NCBI RefSeq assembly: GCF_000190695.1 | Contig: NZ_GL870929.1 | Span: forward strand, 489,230 to 553,229 | DNA from: Kingella denitrificans ATCC 33394 | GTDB lineage: Bacteria; Pseudomonadota; Gammaproteobacteria; Burkholderiales; Neisseriaceae | DNA: 64,000 nucleotides | Direction: 5' to 3' | Part shown: piece after piece, positions 34,607-43,386 of the stretch | Position numbering within the stretch: position 1 is the first letter of the stretch | How the letters are laid out: each line of letters opens with the position of its first letter | Notes under the pieces: model-generated | Seen by the model: only the letters and a program-made list of their open reading frames with translations | What the model was told of the DNA's origin: nothing | Database searches by the model: none | Made by a program: the position numbers and the translations under genes

Positions 34607-35590
34607 TTACAGCAACTCTTCCACACTCACGCCATTTAGGTCGTCTGAAACCACGCTGATTTTGTAATCGCCAAAACCGCTTGCGGGCGTACCTGATTCG
34701 CCGTTTACGCGTTCGACTTTCACGGCGTCAAACAATTTATGTGCAGGCTGGCTGCCGAGCGCGCTGTCGTGTTTGAACACAATCAATTTGCGCGCCGCCA
34801 TTTCGCCACGGGCGGCGGAGCGGTCGTGTTCAAACATCAGCGTCAGGGCTTGCCAGAGTTTGGCTAAGTCCTCGTCTGAAAAACCGGTTTGGGAGGCAAG
34901 GTTGGCGGAGATAAAGCCGTGCACGCGGTAGAGCGCGTAAGGGACGATGTATTTGCGCCCCATCATAGTGTCTTTCCCCTCTTCTTTTTCTGCTTCAGAA
35001 GTTACAGCTACGCGTGTAATACTTAATTCCAACGGTACAATGGGGTCGATAGATTGGGCGAATGCCAGTTGTACAGGACCACGTACTTGACCTGCTTTTT
35101 TAGCAATCTTGCTTTTTTCACCATTTTCATCGGTTTCTTCTTTTTCCTTCCCTGTACTCATTACCGCACCAAAAGTACGAACGTCAAAAAAGTTTTCGCA
35201 CATCCAATCGCGTGCAATGTCTTCATAATGTTTTTCAGGTTTGGAAATATTTTCTCCTTCCCCTCCTTTTTTCTTATTCTTCCGCTTTTTCTCGTATTCT
35301 TGCCAAGCCTTGAGATTAGCTTTAACTTCTTCGCTTTCCGTATAAGCTCGTTCAATTTGACGGTTTAATACACCTTTTTCTCTTACAAAAATCTCATAGC
35401 CAGCCTGACCTGATGAAGTCATATCCACAAAATTACGAATTTTGCGTTTCAGGCAGACGTCAGTTACCAGGCCTTTGCTGGATTCGGGGTCAAGACGCGG
35501 CATATTGCCCGCATCGGGATCGCCGTTGGGGTTGCCGTTGGTTACGTCAAAAAAGTAAACAAATTCATAGCGGTTTTGAATGGCAGACAT
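34607..35590 (-). CDS. cas7: Cascade backbone protein Cas7c (Csd2)
   Basis: This 327-residue protein coats the crRNA in the I-C effector. It begins MSAIQNRYEFVYFFDVTNGNPNGDPDAGNMPR, with the conserved NGDPD loop, and has RTFGAVMS and AFAQSIDPI segments. A Lys/Glu-rich insertion (YEKKRKNKKKGGEGENIS, near residue 98) appears longer than usual, although this cannot be checked here. It is 11 bases from cas8c. Confidence 0.95.
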   Translation of the reverse strand: MSAIQNRYEFVYFFDVTNGNPNGDPDAGNMPRLDPESSKGLVTDVCLKRKIRNFVDMTSSGQAGYEIFVREKGVLNRQIERAYTESEEVKANLKAWQEYEKKRKNKKKGGEGENISKPEKHYEDIARDWMCENFFDVRTFGAVMSTGKEKEETDENGEKSKIAKKAGQVRGPVQLAFAQSIDPIVPLELSITRVAVTSEAEKEEGKDTMMGRKYIVPYALYRVHGFISANLASQTGFSDEDLAKLWQALTLMFEHDRSAARGEMAARKLIVFKHDSALGSQPAHKLFDAVKVERVNGESGTPASGFGDYKISVVSDDLNGVSVEELL

Positions 35591-35601
35591 TTTCTGGCTC
35601 C

Positions 35602-36072
35602 TTAGTTTTCTTCATTTTCAGAATCGGCTTCATCAGCCAAATAATTTGCTTGTTCAATATCTTCAGGGATATTACCGTCTTCTTGCTTATTGTATTTTTT
35701 GAATCGTTGCTGGTAATAACCGACAACAAAACGTCCTTGCTCTTCCAGCGACAAATGGCGTGGGAACGGTGTTTCTGCATCGAAAACACCAATAATTTCG
35801 CCAACCTTTCCTTCCAACCAGTTTGCCAGTTTTTTGGGATCGCCTTTTACCCATTTAGCTTTTCTTCCTTTTCTCAAGGCTGAAATATGCGTGCGATAGT
35901 TATCCAGCAATAAGGGAAAAGTACTATGCGGAGAACTGGATGCACCACCGTAAAATTTATCCCTTACCCCAGCATTGAGTTCACCCAATGCGGAAGACTG
36001 CGCCAATTCGATAATGGCAAACAAGCGTCCCAAACGATAGGGAATATCGTGGGTTTCTTCATTTAATCCCAT
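35602..36072 (-). CDS. cas11c: Putative Cas11c, internal translation product of cas8c
   Basis: In type I-C systems a small subunit Cas11 is made from an internal start within cas8c. Here an in-frame ATG at 36072 is preceded on the minus strand by GAGAGGAACTTAAA, a strong ribosome site at suitable spacing. The product (156 residues) starts MGLNEETHDIPYRLGRLFAI, which fits the expected small-subunit N-terminus by position and content. Translation from this site is inferred. Confidence 0.6.
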   Translation of the reverse strand: MGLNEETHDIPYRLGRLFAIIELAQSSALGELNAGVRDKFYGGASSSPHSTFPLLLDNYRTHISALRKGRKAKWVKGDPKKLANWLEGKVGEIIGVFDAETPFPRHLSLEEQGRFVVGYYQQRFKKYNKQEDGNIPEDIEQANYLADEADSENEEN

Positions 36073-37476
36073 TTTAAGTTCCTCTCTGTACAAACTGTTA
36101 CGGTTAATAACTGCTTTAATTACGGCAACACGCAAACCGGAAATGTATCCATCAGAACGGATACGTCCAATCATTCGTGTCAACATAGTTTTCGGATAAA
36201 ATCGCCCTGTTAAAACCGAACGCATATATTCTCCAGCCAATTGTGGCGGAATATCTTTACTTTCCGATTTTTTCAGACGACCTTCCGCATCTTTTCGCTT
36301 CGGTGTCGTTTCTAGGAGAATGCGCCATACGGGAGGTTCTTTCCCCTTCTTCCATGCAGACGGTTCTATATGCAAATCCTTCCAATGCTGCGCCAAATTT
36401 TCCGCCAACTGCCCAAACGTGGTGTCCAGCCAAAACCGAACAGAAATCCGCGCAGCATTAGGGGCAAGCCCTAAGATATAAAAACGGGTATTGGGAGATA
36501 GTTCGGGCGCAATTTCTTGCAGCGGGCAACCTTTGCCGATTTGTTCTAATACATTAAAAATTTTGACGCTTTCTTGTTCGTCATTTGGCGGCATGAATAC
36601 TTGCGCGAAAAAGCCTTCGGCAGCCTGCGCAGTTGCGTTATCATCAGCTTCCGCCCAAAAGACCGTGCTGGCATCGCCGATGGTCAGACAGTGATTATTT
36701 TCGCGGCGCAAGAGATAGTTCAGCGCAGTAGTGTAGGCAAAGGCGGATTGTTCGGAGACGGGCGCATTTGCGCCTTGCTCTTTACCAAAAGAGGCAAAGG
36801 CTTCTTTGTTAAACGATACAATCATTTGTTCTGCTTTACCGCCATTTACCCCTTTAATTACAGGATGTTTTTCTGCAATTTTTAATTGTTCACCGCTAAT
36901 TAAGCAAAAACCATCCGTGATTTCTTCATTCTCTATTTCTTGAATCCATAGTTTTAAAGCATCTTTTCGTTGATGAATATATCCACTTGTACCACTAAGT
37001 TTAAATACCATATTGGTATCTAGTATTTCTTTTTTACATGGCTGATTTTGAAACATATCAGGTTGCCATGTTTCTAAGAATTTTCTTAGTGCTAATAAAC
37101 CTTCATCTTGAGAGTCTTTTAGTAAACCCAAGTGATAGCTTCTGAAAGAGTTATAACACCGTGTGGTTCTACTAGGATCCTTTGTTTCCTTTGCAGTTAT
37201 GCCTAATATATACTGGCTGTTACCCCATAAAAATTTTGGTTTTATACTATTACTATCAGAACCACCAACTTTAGGAACACTCATATATTTAGGCTGTGGT
37301 TTTTTATCTTCGGATAAATGTGGTATCACATCTTTCAGACGACCTTCTTTATCCAACACCAAAATCCAGCCGATTTTCTCCTCGCTAAAGCCATAAGGCG
37401 GCACTTTTGGGCTGCCCATTTCATCGTTTTCCGCTGCCAAACGGCGGTAATAGCGGGCAAGGGACGCAAGAATCAT
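35602..37476 (-). CDS. cas8c: Cascade large subunit Cas8c (Csd1)
   Basis: This 624-residue protein begins MILASLARYYRRLAAEN as Csd1 proteins do and recognises the PAM in the I-C effector. Family segments are PPYGFSEEKIGWILVLD, NYLLRRENNHCLTIGDASTVFWA and YILGLAPNAARISVRFW. It overlaps cas5 by four bases (ATGA-type coupling). Two foreign uptake sequences TTCAGACGACCT lie inside (36272 and 37334). The last third contains an internal start for Cas11c. It is somewhat AT-richer than the core genome. Confidence 0.95.
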   Translation of the reverse strand: MILASLARYYRRLAAENDEMGSPKVPPYGFSEEKIGWILVLDKEGRLKDVIPHLSEDKKPQPKYMSVPKVGGSDSNSIKPKFLWGNSQYILGITAKETKDPSRTTRCYNSFRSYHLGLLKDSQDEGLLALRKFLETWQPDMFQNQPCKKEILDTNMVFKLSGTSGYIHQRKDALKLWIQEIENEEITDGFCLISGEQLKIAEKHPVIKGVNGGKAEQMIVSFNKEAFASFGKEQGANAPVSEQSAFAYTTALNYLLRRENNHCLTIGDASTVFWAEADDNATAQAAEGFFAQVFMPPNDEQESVKIFNVLEQIGKGCPLQEIAPELSPNTRFYILGLAPNAARISVRFWLDTTFGQLAENLAQHWKDLHIEPSAWKKGKEPPVWRILLETTPKRKDAEGRLKKSESKDIPPQLAGEYMRSVLTGRFYPKTMLTRMIGRIRSDGYISGLRVAVIKAVINRNSLYREELKMGLNEETHDIPYRLGRLFAIIELAQSSALGELNAGVRDKFYGGASSSPHSTFPLLLDNYRTHISALRKGRKAKWVKGDPKKLANWLEGKVGEIIGVFDAETPFPRHLSLEEQGRFVVGYYQQRFKKYNKQEDGNIPEDIEQANYLADEADSENEEN

Positions 37477-38147
37477 GCTTTCACCTCCTCGGCGTAAAAC
37501 GGCGGTACATCAATCACGCTATCTTTCATTTCCGCGCGGAAAAAATGTGGTGTGTTGCCGTGATCAAAATCAATATCGTGCAACATCCAGCCTAAGTCAC
37601 GGTTTGCCTCGTTTTCCAATAATGCCGACGGCGGCAGCGGCTCGCCTTCATCAATCAACGCAAAATCGGCAGGGAATTCACGCACGCCCAAACAAGGCTG
37701 CTGGAAACATTGCCCCTTTTTCGCACGGCGTTTAAACATCTCAATATGCTTGGTAACGGTCTCATCCGCCCCCGCTTTTGCCGTCAGCACCGCATGAGCT
37801 TCAATCACATAAGCCACATCTTTAAGCACCGTCGCCGCGCGCTGCTGGCGGTCGTCTTCAATCAGCGTATATAAATCGGCAACGCTCTTGCACTTCATCG
37901 CGCCGCTGACCTTGCCCGCCGAAATCTTGCCGCCCAACTCATTACGCCGCACCGACTCAAACCGAATCGGCTTTAGCACATAAATCCGGTCTATCACCCA
38001 CCGAATCGCGGGCTTCCAATGCACCGCCGCCAAAATCCCGCGCGCCGCCGACGGCGTGATGACATCATAAGACACCCGTTCCACCTTCATCTCCGGACGG
38101 GTAAAACAGGCATAATCGCCCCAAATATGTAGGCGGATTTGGTTCAT
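37473..38147 (-). CDS. cas5: CRISPR Cas5c (Cas5d), pre-crRNA endonuclease
   Basis: This 224-residue protein (IRLHIWGDYACFTRPEMKVERVSYDVITPSAARGIL) matches type I-C Cas5, which both caps the crRNA 5' handle and replaces Cas6 as processing nuclease. No cas6 is present, in agreement. The start MNQIRLH has AAAAGGAGAACC upstream. The 94-bp gap before it, towards the DUF262 gene, holds a perfect Pasteurellaceae uptake core (38169-38177) fused to a partial neisserial DUS. Confidence 0.95.
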   Translation of the reverse strand: MNQIRLHIWGDYACFTRPEMKVERVSYDVITPSAARGILAAVHWKPAIRWVIDRIYVLKPIRFESVRRNELGGKISAGKVSGAMKCKSVADLYTLIEDDRQQRAATVLKDVAYVIEAHAVLTAKAGADETVTKHIEMFKRRAKKGQCFQQPCLGVREFPADFALIDEGEPLPPSALLENEANRDLGWMLHDIDFDHGNTPHFFRAEMKDSVIDVPPFYAEEVKA

Positions 38148-38241
38148 TTGGTTCTCCTTTTGGTTGGGAAGTGCGGTTTCAGACGACGTTTAAAAACGTT
38201 GAGGGAATTGACCGTACTTTTTGTTTATTGATGAAATTCAA

Positions 38242-40071
38242 TTAAGACCAAATCATTTTAGCAATTTTAAATAGCAACATATGACGATCTTCCAATGCGT
38301 TGCGATCAAACTCATTAATTGCTTTTAGTTCATCTAATTTATGTTCTTTTTTAAAGCGCTCTACATCAAGATTAGATTTATAAAAATCCTCTCTCAATGT
38401 TTCATTCCAAAGCAATGTGCCAGAATAAGTTTTTAATTTTTGCTGATAGACTTCGTTACTACTAGAAATATTGTCTTTTCCTTTTAATAACAAAATTCCA
38501 CCAAGTCTATTTCGTTCCACCAAGAAAGTGTCTTCATCTTCAAAATACTTTTGACTTTCTTCATTTCGAGATAAGATATGCTCAATATGGAAACCGTTTT
38601 TTGAGCCTGTTTTTGTAACTAAATCTTCATAAGTATGCCGCATCTTGACATCAAATTGTTCAGCAAGAAAACCTTCTACTCGTGCAAAGAAATATCGTTT
38701 AAAGCGCGGATTTAGATTATCTCCAGTTGCCTTAAATAAAGAGTAATTAATTGATTCATCTGATGTTGTTTTATCTTTTAATGCTTCTTTCAATTCTTTA
38801 TCAAATGCGGAACGTATAATTTCATCGTTATCTACGTTGCGAATATTTGCTGCAATTCGATGTAATGCTTCTTGGAAACCGTTACTTTCATAAACATTCT
38901 GAAGTTGTAATAAAGAAAATAGTCTGTCTGCTTCTAGTGCAATTTTTTTAATTTTCTCCCCTTCTTTCTCATCATTAATCTTACAGGCTGACAGTCCCAC
39001 TAAAAGTACACCATCAATGTCATTCAAGCGGTTAAACGCAAATCCACCTATTTCATCTTTTTTAAGATGAGTTGATAACTTCACATATAAATCTGCATAA
39101 TAAGTAAAATCGTTATCTAAGAAATCCATAACACCTTGTGGATTATGATCCAGTTTCAAATTTTGCTGAAACTCACTTGAAAACATTAATCGATGATAAT
39201 CGCCGTCATAACGTTTAGCATCACTGCGATTTTGACTAAAACGGGCTTTTAGATAAAAACGGAAAAAACGATCGGTCTCATCATCAGATAACTGATTAAT
39301 TGCACGAGTTTTATCTTCCCAAAGTTGGTTATATTGCTTCTTATCCAAGATAATCTTATCAATTTGTCCAAGTAGCTTACCTTTGAGAATTTCGTAAGGC
39401 TTCAAACGTACTCCTCGGTCGTTAATAACTTCAAATACCATTGGAACATCTGTCTGTTCTACAGATAAATTAATCAACACCAAGCGACGTAAAAAATAAA
39501 ATATAAATGTTTCTAATTGATGTTTTCCATCTATATTTTGCTCTAGCCAAGATTTAACTACCTTATAGTTTTTAACCATATTTTCAGCAGTTAGGCCACT
39601 ATTTGTTGGCGCTTCGTCAATCCGCTCTTCAAATAATGCTTCCAGTGTTAACAAATGAGCCTCATGTCTCATCCAAAAAGTTTTCTTATAGCCTGATTGA
39701 CCAAATATTTTACTTTTTACCCAATCAGATAGCTCACTCTTATTAGCGATCGCTTTATGATACAAGTTTAATAAGATCAAAGTTAAAGTTGTTAATCGTT
39801 GCTGCCCATCTACAACATAAACCCTTCCATCTATGGTATTAGTTACATAAGTATTTAAGTAATACCATGGGTATTTACTGTCAATAACCTGTTCATCAGG
39901 AGGCAAGCTACTATTCTGTTGGTAGACTTCATTAAATTTATAAAAAATATCATCTAACAACCGTTTTACTGGTTCTTGTGTCCATTTATATTCACGTTGA
40001 TAAAAATCAATGTGATATTGAGTATTACTAAAAACTTTATCTATATTTTGTTTATCAGGGGAAATATCCAT
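38242..40071 (-). CDS. GmrSD-like DUF262/DUF1524 restriction protein embedded in the cas operon
   Basis: This 609-residue protein carries a DUF262 ParB-like NTPase domain with YQREYKW (24-30) and the hallmark DGQQRLTTL (88-96), and a C-terminal DUF1524 HNH-like nuclease region with HIEHI at 495-499. This is the single-chain layout of GmrSD type IV restriction enzymes, which attack phage DNA with modified cytosines. It sits between cas3 and cas5, an unusual place, with the same orientation. It is AT-rich, lacks uptake sequences, and has its own leader (94 and 79 bases to its neighbours). A stand-alone anti-phage function is inferred. Confidence 0.88.
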   Translation of the reverse strand: MDISPDKQNIDKVFSNTQYHIDFYQREYKWTQEPVKRLLDDIFYKFNEVYQQNSSLPPDEQVIDSKYPWYYLNTYVTNTIDGRVYVVDGQQRLTTLTLILLNLYHKAIANKSELSDWVKSKIFGQSGYKKTFWMRHEAHLLTLEALFEERIDEAPTNSGLTAENMVKNYKVVKSWLEQNIDGKHQLETFIFYFLRRLVLINLSVEQTDVPMVFEVINDRGVRLKPYEILKGKLLGQIDKIILDKKQYNQLWEDKTRAINQLSDDETDRFFRFYLKARFSQNRSDAKRYDGDYHRLMFSSEFQQNLKLDHNPQGVMDFLDNDFTYYADLYVKLSTHLKKDEIGGFAFNRLNDIDGVLLVGLSACKINDEKEGEKIKKIALEADRLFSLLQLQNVYESNGFQEALHRIAANIRNVDNDEIIRSAFDKELKEALKDKTTSDESINYSLFKATGDNLNPRFKRYFFARVEGFLAEQFDVKMRHTYEDLVTKTGSKNGFHIEHILSRNEESQKYFEDEDTFLVERNRLGGILLLKGKDNISSSNEVYQQKLKTYSGTLLWNETLREDFYKSNLDVERFKKEHKLDELKAINEFDRNALEDRHMLLFKIAKMIWS

Positions 40072-40150
40072 AATTTTTTCCTTTGGTTAAGTTAATAAAT
40101 ATCTAAAATAAGAGTAGTAATACATCTACCTATCTCAGCACTTAGTTTAC

Positions 40151-42433
40151 TCAAAAAACTAAATTCTCAGTTTTGATAAAAGCATTATCCTCCCAAGAAA
40201 GCCCCGCCACTTCATCATACAAATCCAGCCCGATCAGCGTATAAAACTGTTTGCCGAAGTTTTTCTCGTTTATCGGTTCGATACGCCCTGCCTTGTATAA
40301 AGCGGCGAGGGCTTTTTCGGGGATTTGGACGGTGTAGGGTTGCAGTTTGCGTAAGAGTCCGCCGATGTGGTCGGCGTGGTGCAGGCTGCTGATGAGGCTT
40401 TCGGCCTCAACATCGAAGGGAATAATCAGCGGCTGCATATGGCTTTCAATCATGCGGAACTTGTCGGCGACGGTTTGGAATGGAAAATCAAGGCTTTGCC
40501 CTGTATCGTTGTGCATTTTCAGAATTTTTTTATTGTCCAGTTCGCTGCCTTTTAATTGATAAAGCTCGGCAAAATAGGCGGCGACGGCTTGGGTGGATAA
40601 GAGGTCGTCTGAAAAGCTGTCGGCGGTCAGGCGCATAACGGCGGCTTGGGCGGCAAGTTCAGGTGGGGCTTTCCATTGTTCTTCGGGCGCGAATATCCAG
40701 ACAAAGCTGTTTTCAGACGGCCTTTTGCCTTCGCGGTTACAGCGTCCGGCGGCTTGCGCAACGCTGTCTAAACCTGCTTCGGCGCGCATCACCAGCGGAA
40801 AATCCACATCAACGCCGGCTTCAATTAAGGAGGTCGCGATAACGCGGCAGAGTTCGCCGTTTTTCAGACGACCTCGAATCTCATCAAGCTTTTGGCTGCG
40901 GTGTTTGGCACACATTAAGGTGGTCAGGTGGAACGTGCCGTCAAGGTGTTTGGCTTGGTCGTACAGGCTGCGGGCGTGGCGGCGATTGTTGACGATGACG
41001 AGCATTTGCGGGTGTTCGCCAAGTTTGGCGAGCAGGTCGGCGTCGGTTTGTGTACCAATGTGCTGCACGGTGGTGCGGCGCAGTTTGTCGAAAAGTGCGG
41101 TCGGTTTTGGGGCTATTTCGTGCACGTTTTCAAAGCCGCGATAGAAGCCGTTTTCGGCTTGCACGGCAGGCTGGGTGGCGGTGCACATGACGACGCTGCA
41201 GTGGTAGTTTTGCGCCAATTCTTTGATGGCTTGCATGATGGGCAGCAAAAGATTGAGCGGCAGCATTTGCGCCTCATCGAGGATGATGACGGAGCCTGCG
41301 ATGTTGTGCAGTTTGCGACAACGGGAAGAGCGGTCGGCAAAGAGGGATTCGAAGAATTGCACGGCGGTGGTCACGACAATCGGCGTGTCCCAGTTTTCCG
41401 AGGCAAGGCGCAATTTGTCTTTGGTGGCCTCATTTTGCAGTTTGCCGTCGTCGAAGGTGCTGTGGTGTTCCAACACGGCTTGTTCGCCCAATTCGCCAAA
41501 GGCTTTGCGAAATTCGGCGGCATTTTGTTCGATGATGCTGGTGAACGGGATGACGTAAATCACGCGCCGCATACTGTGCCGCTTGGCGTGTTCCAGCGCA
41601 AATGCCATGGAAGTGAAAGTTTTTCCGCCGCCGGTCGGCACGGTGAGCGTAAACAGTCCTTGCGGTTGTGCCGCTTGTTCTACGGCGTAATCGAGAATTT
41701 CGCTGCGCAGGCGGTTTAAAGCGGCATTGCGTTTTTCGGCTTCGGTTTGCTCTGAAGCTTGGGCGATACGTCGTCTGAAAGCGTTGATAAATTGATTGAA
41801 ATTGTGTTGCAAGGCGTTTAAATCGGGATAGCCGCCGCGCTTGACGGCTTTGTTTTCTAGGTTTGAATAAAAGGCTTCAGTATCAAGATAATCGGCATCC
41901 ACCAAGCAAGAATAGAGCATTCGTGTGAAGAAGGCGTAGGAGAAAAAAGGATGATGCGCATCGGCTTTGAGTGGCGGTGCAGACAGGGTTTGAGGGAGTT
42001 TGATTTCTTGTTGCCACAGATTATCGAGAGCGGGAATATCTGCGCCGAATTGCAAAGCCAAACGCTGCTTTAACGTGCGGCGGTTATCGCCTTCGCCATT
42101 GCCATTTGCAAGCCCCGCATGATGCCCCGCAATACAAAACGCCATCAGCTTGCCGATAACATTTCCCCAACGCTCGACTGCAATTTTGGCTCCGGCAGTA
42201 GCATGATCGACTGATGGGCCACCATGCAATCGGCGGTCAAATGGTTCCGAATATTTCCCTAAGTCATGAAGCCGTCCCGTCTGGCAGGCACTTTCCTGCG
42301 CACCGAATACTCGAGCAAACTCCGCCGCCATTTCGCCAACATTGACCGAATGGCTTTGCAAGGTTTGCCAGTGTTCGTAAGGCAAGAGGTTGCCGAGTTC
42401 GTCTTGGGCGGAATGGGCGTAGTAAGTCGTCAT
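40151..42433 (-). CDS. cas3: CRISPR helicase-nuclease Cas3 (type I-C)
   Basis: This 760-residue protein has the N-terminal HD nuclease (GRLHDLGKYSEPF, His56-Asp57; AGHHAG at about 103-107) and a superfamily-2 helicase (VPTGGGKTF Walker A; ILDEAQML box II; ATSLIEAGVDVDFP; QAAGRCNREGK box VI). It degrades DNA flagged by the Cascade complex. It is first in the operon. Foreign AGGTCGTCTGAA (40602 and, reversed, 40863), AGGCCGTCTGAA (reverse, 40712) and a Pasteurellaceae core (41093-41101) are inside. Confidence 0.96.
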   Translation of the reverse strand: MTTYYAHSAQDELGNLLPYEHWQTLQSHSVNVGEMAAEFARVFGAQESACQTGRLHDLGKYSEPFDRRLHGGPSVDHATAGAKIAVERWGNVIGKLMAFCIAGHHAGLANGNGEGDNRRTLKQRLALQFGADIPALDNLWQQEIKLPQTLSAPPLKADAHHPFFSYAFFTRMLYSCLVDADYLDTEAFYSNLENKAVKRGGYPDLNALQHNFNQFINAFRRRIAQASEQTEAEKRNAALNRLRSEILDYAVEQAAQPQGLFTLTVPTGGGKTFTSMAFALEHAKRHSMRRVIYVIPFTSIIEQNAAEFRKAFGELGEQAVLEHHSTFDDGKLQNEATKDKLRLASENWDTPIVVTTAVQFFESLFADRSSRCRKLHNIAGSVIILDEAQMLPLNLLLPIMQAIKELAQNYHCSVVMCTATQPAVQAENGFYRGFENVHEIAPKPTALFDKLRRTTVQHIGTQTDADLLAKLGEHPQMLVIVNNRRHARSLYDQAKHLDGTFHLTTLMCAKHRSQKLDEIRGRLKNGELCRVIATSLIEAGVDVDFPLVMRAEAGLDSVAQAAGRCNREGKRPSENSFVWIFAPEEQWKAPPELAAQAAVMRLTADSFSDDLLSTQAVAAYFAELYQLKGSELDNKKILKMHNDTGQSLDFPFQTVADKFRMIESHMQPLIIPFDVEAESLISSLHHADHIGGLLRKLQPYTVQIPEKALAALYKAGRIEPINEKNFGKQFYTLIGLDLYDEVAGLSWEDNAFIKTENLVF

Positions 42434-42663
42434 CTAAATCCCCTTGGGTATTTTCACAGCTGGGCTATTTCTGTTTTCTACCATTTGTCTTTGTAAAAAC
42501 AGACTGCGGTTGTCCGTCTGCTTTGAGAGTATGGGAAATGTAATCAGAATTCATTGCTTGCCAAATTAATAAAATAGAAATAATTCTATATCATTATGAA
42601 AATACCTTCAATAATAAATAGATATAAAAATAAAACACTTAACGATTGCCATAAAACCGCTTT
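42434..42663 (-). promoter_or_regulatory. AT-rich leader of the cas operon
   Basis: This 230-bp non-coding region upstream of cas3 contains an inverted AGACTGCGGTT / TCCGTCTG-like hairpin at 42500-42523 and AT-rich sequence that should hold the cas promoter. No clear -35/-10 pair could be picked by eye. It also marks the right-hand border of the CRISPR locus. Confidence 0.4.
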
Positions 42664-43386
42664 TCAGCCATTTTCCTTTCGGGCAATATGCCTCAGACAC
42701 AATATCGAAAATGAAATCACTGCACAATCAATCAGGCGGATTATTTGTGTGGCGGCATGACCTAACGGCACGGGAACAGCGATTTGCCAGATGGAAAAGC
42801 CAAGGAACGACAGTATGGCGCAAAGAATCCAAAAACGGTATTTTTGTCCAATGGTTTGACGAGAGCGGTATGGCCGGCTGCGGGCGGTGCGGAATACAAA
42901 GTACAGGCAGGCGGTTAGGCCTATTACACCGCCGCCGTATTGCAGCCATTTAAAGATTGGCAGAAACAACACGGTTTGTTGCAGCACGGGGAAATGTTGC
43001 ACAAACCAGCCGGTGGGGTGGGTAAACGCATCAAGGAAAAGATGGGTGGCCATGCCGAATAAGGCACTCGGTATGAAGACGGCTGCTTTGAGTTTATTAA
43101 AATCTACATTTTCAGACGGCCTATAAGGGGCGGCATTCAGGCAATTTGGTAAAAAATCAGACAAAGCGTCCCGCCACAAGGCAAGATAAAGCCAATAAAC
43201 CGCGAAGCACAACGGCAGGTTCGGCCACAGCATATCGGCCAAACCATGTCCGCCGGATACGGCACGCCCATGCAGGAAATAAACGAAATCAGGAGAAAGG
43301 CTTCCGATGACCAATGCAGGGAAATGGCAATAACGGCAGCGTGAAAACGGCAAAACGGCAATCGGGTGGGCAAGGGTAAACGGCAT
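42664..43386 (-). CDS. DUF4184-like membrane protein
   Basis: This 240-residue integral membrane protein begins MPFTLAHPIAVLPF and contains GSLSPDFVYFLHGR and GMATHLFLDAFTHPTGW. Paired His/Asp motifs of this kind are typical of DUF4184 and related YdjM/LexA-regulated hydrolase-like membrane families. About six helices are predicted. Possible metal-binding residues are His7, Asp and His in FLDAFTHP. An upstream in-frame Met at 43449 was discarded. A neisserial AGGCCGTCTGAA (reverse, 43111-43122) lies inside, so this gene may have entered with the CRISPR block. Confidence 0.75.
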   Translation of the reverse strand: MPFTLAHPIAVLPFSRCRYCHFPALVIGSLSPDFVYFLHGRAVSGGHGLADMLWPNLPLCFAVYWLYLALWRDALSDFLPNCLNAAPYRPSENVDFNKLKAAVFIPSALFGMATHLFLDAFTHPTGWFVQHFPVLQQTVLFLPIFKWLQYGGGVIGLTACLYFVFRTARSRPYRSRQTIGQKYRFWILCAILSFLGFSIWQIAVPVPLGHAATQIIRLIDCAVISFSILCLRHIARKENG

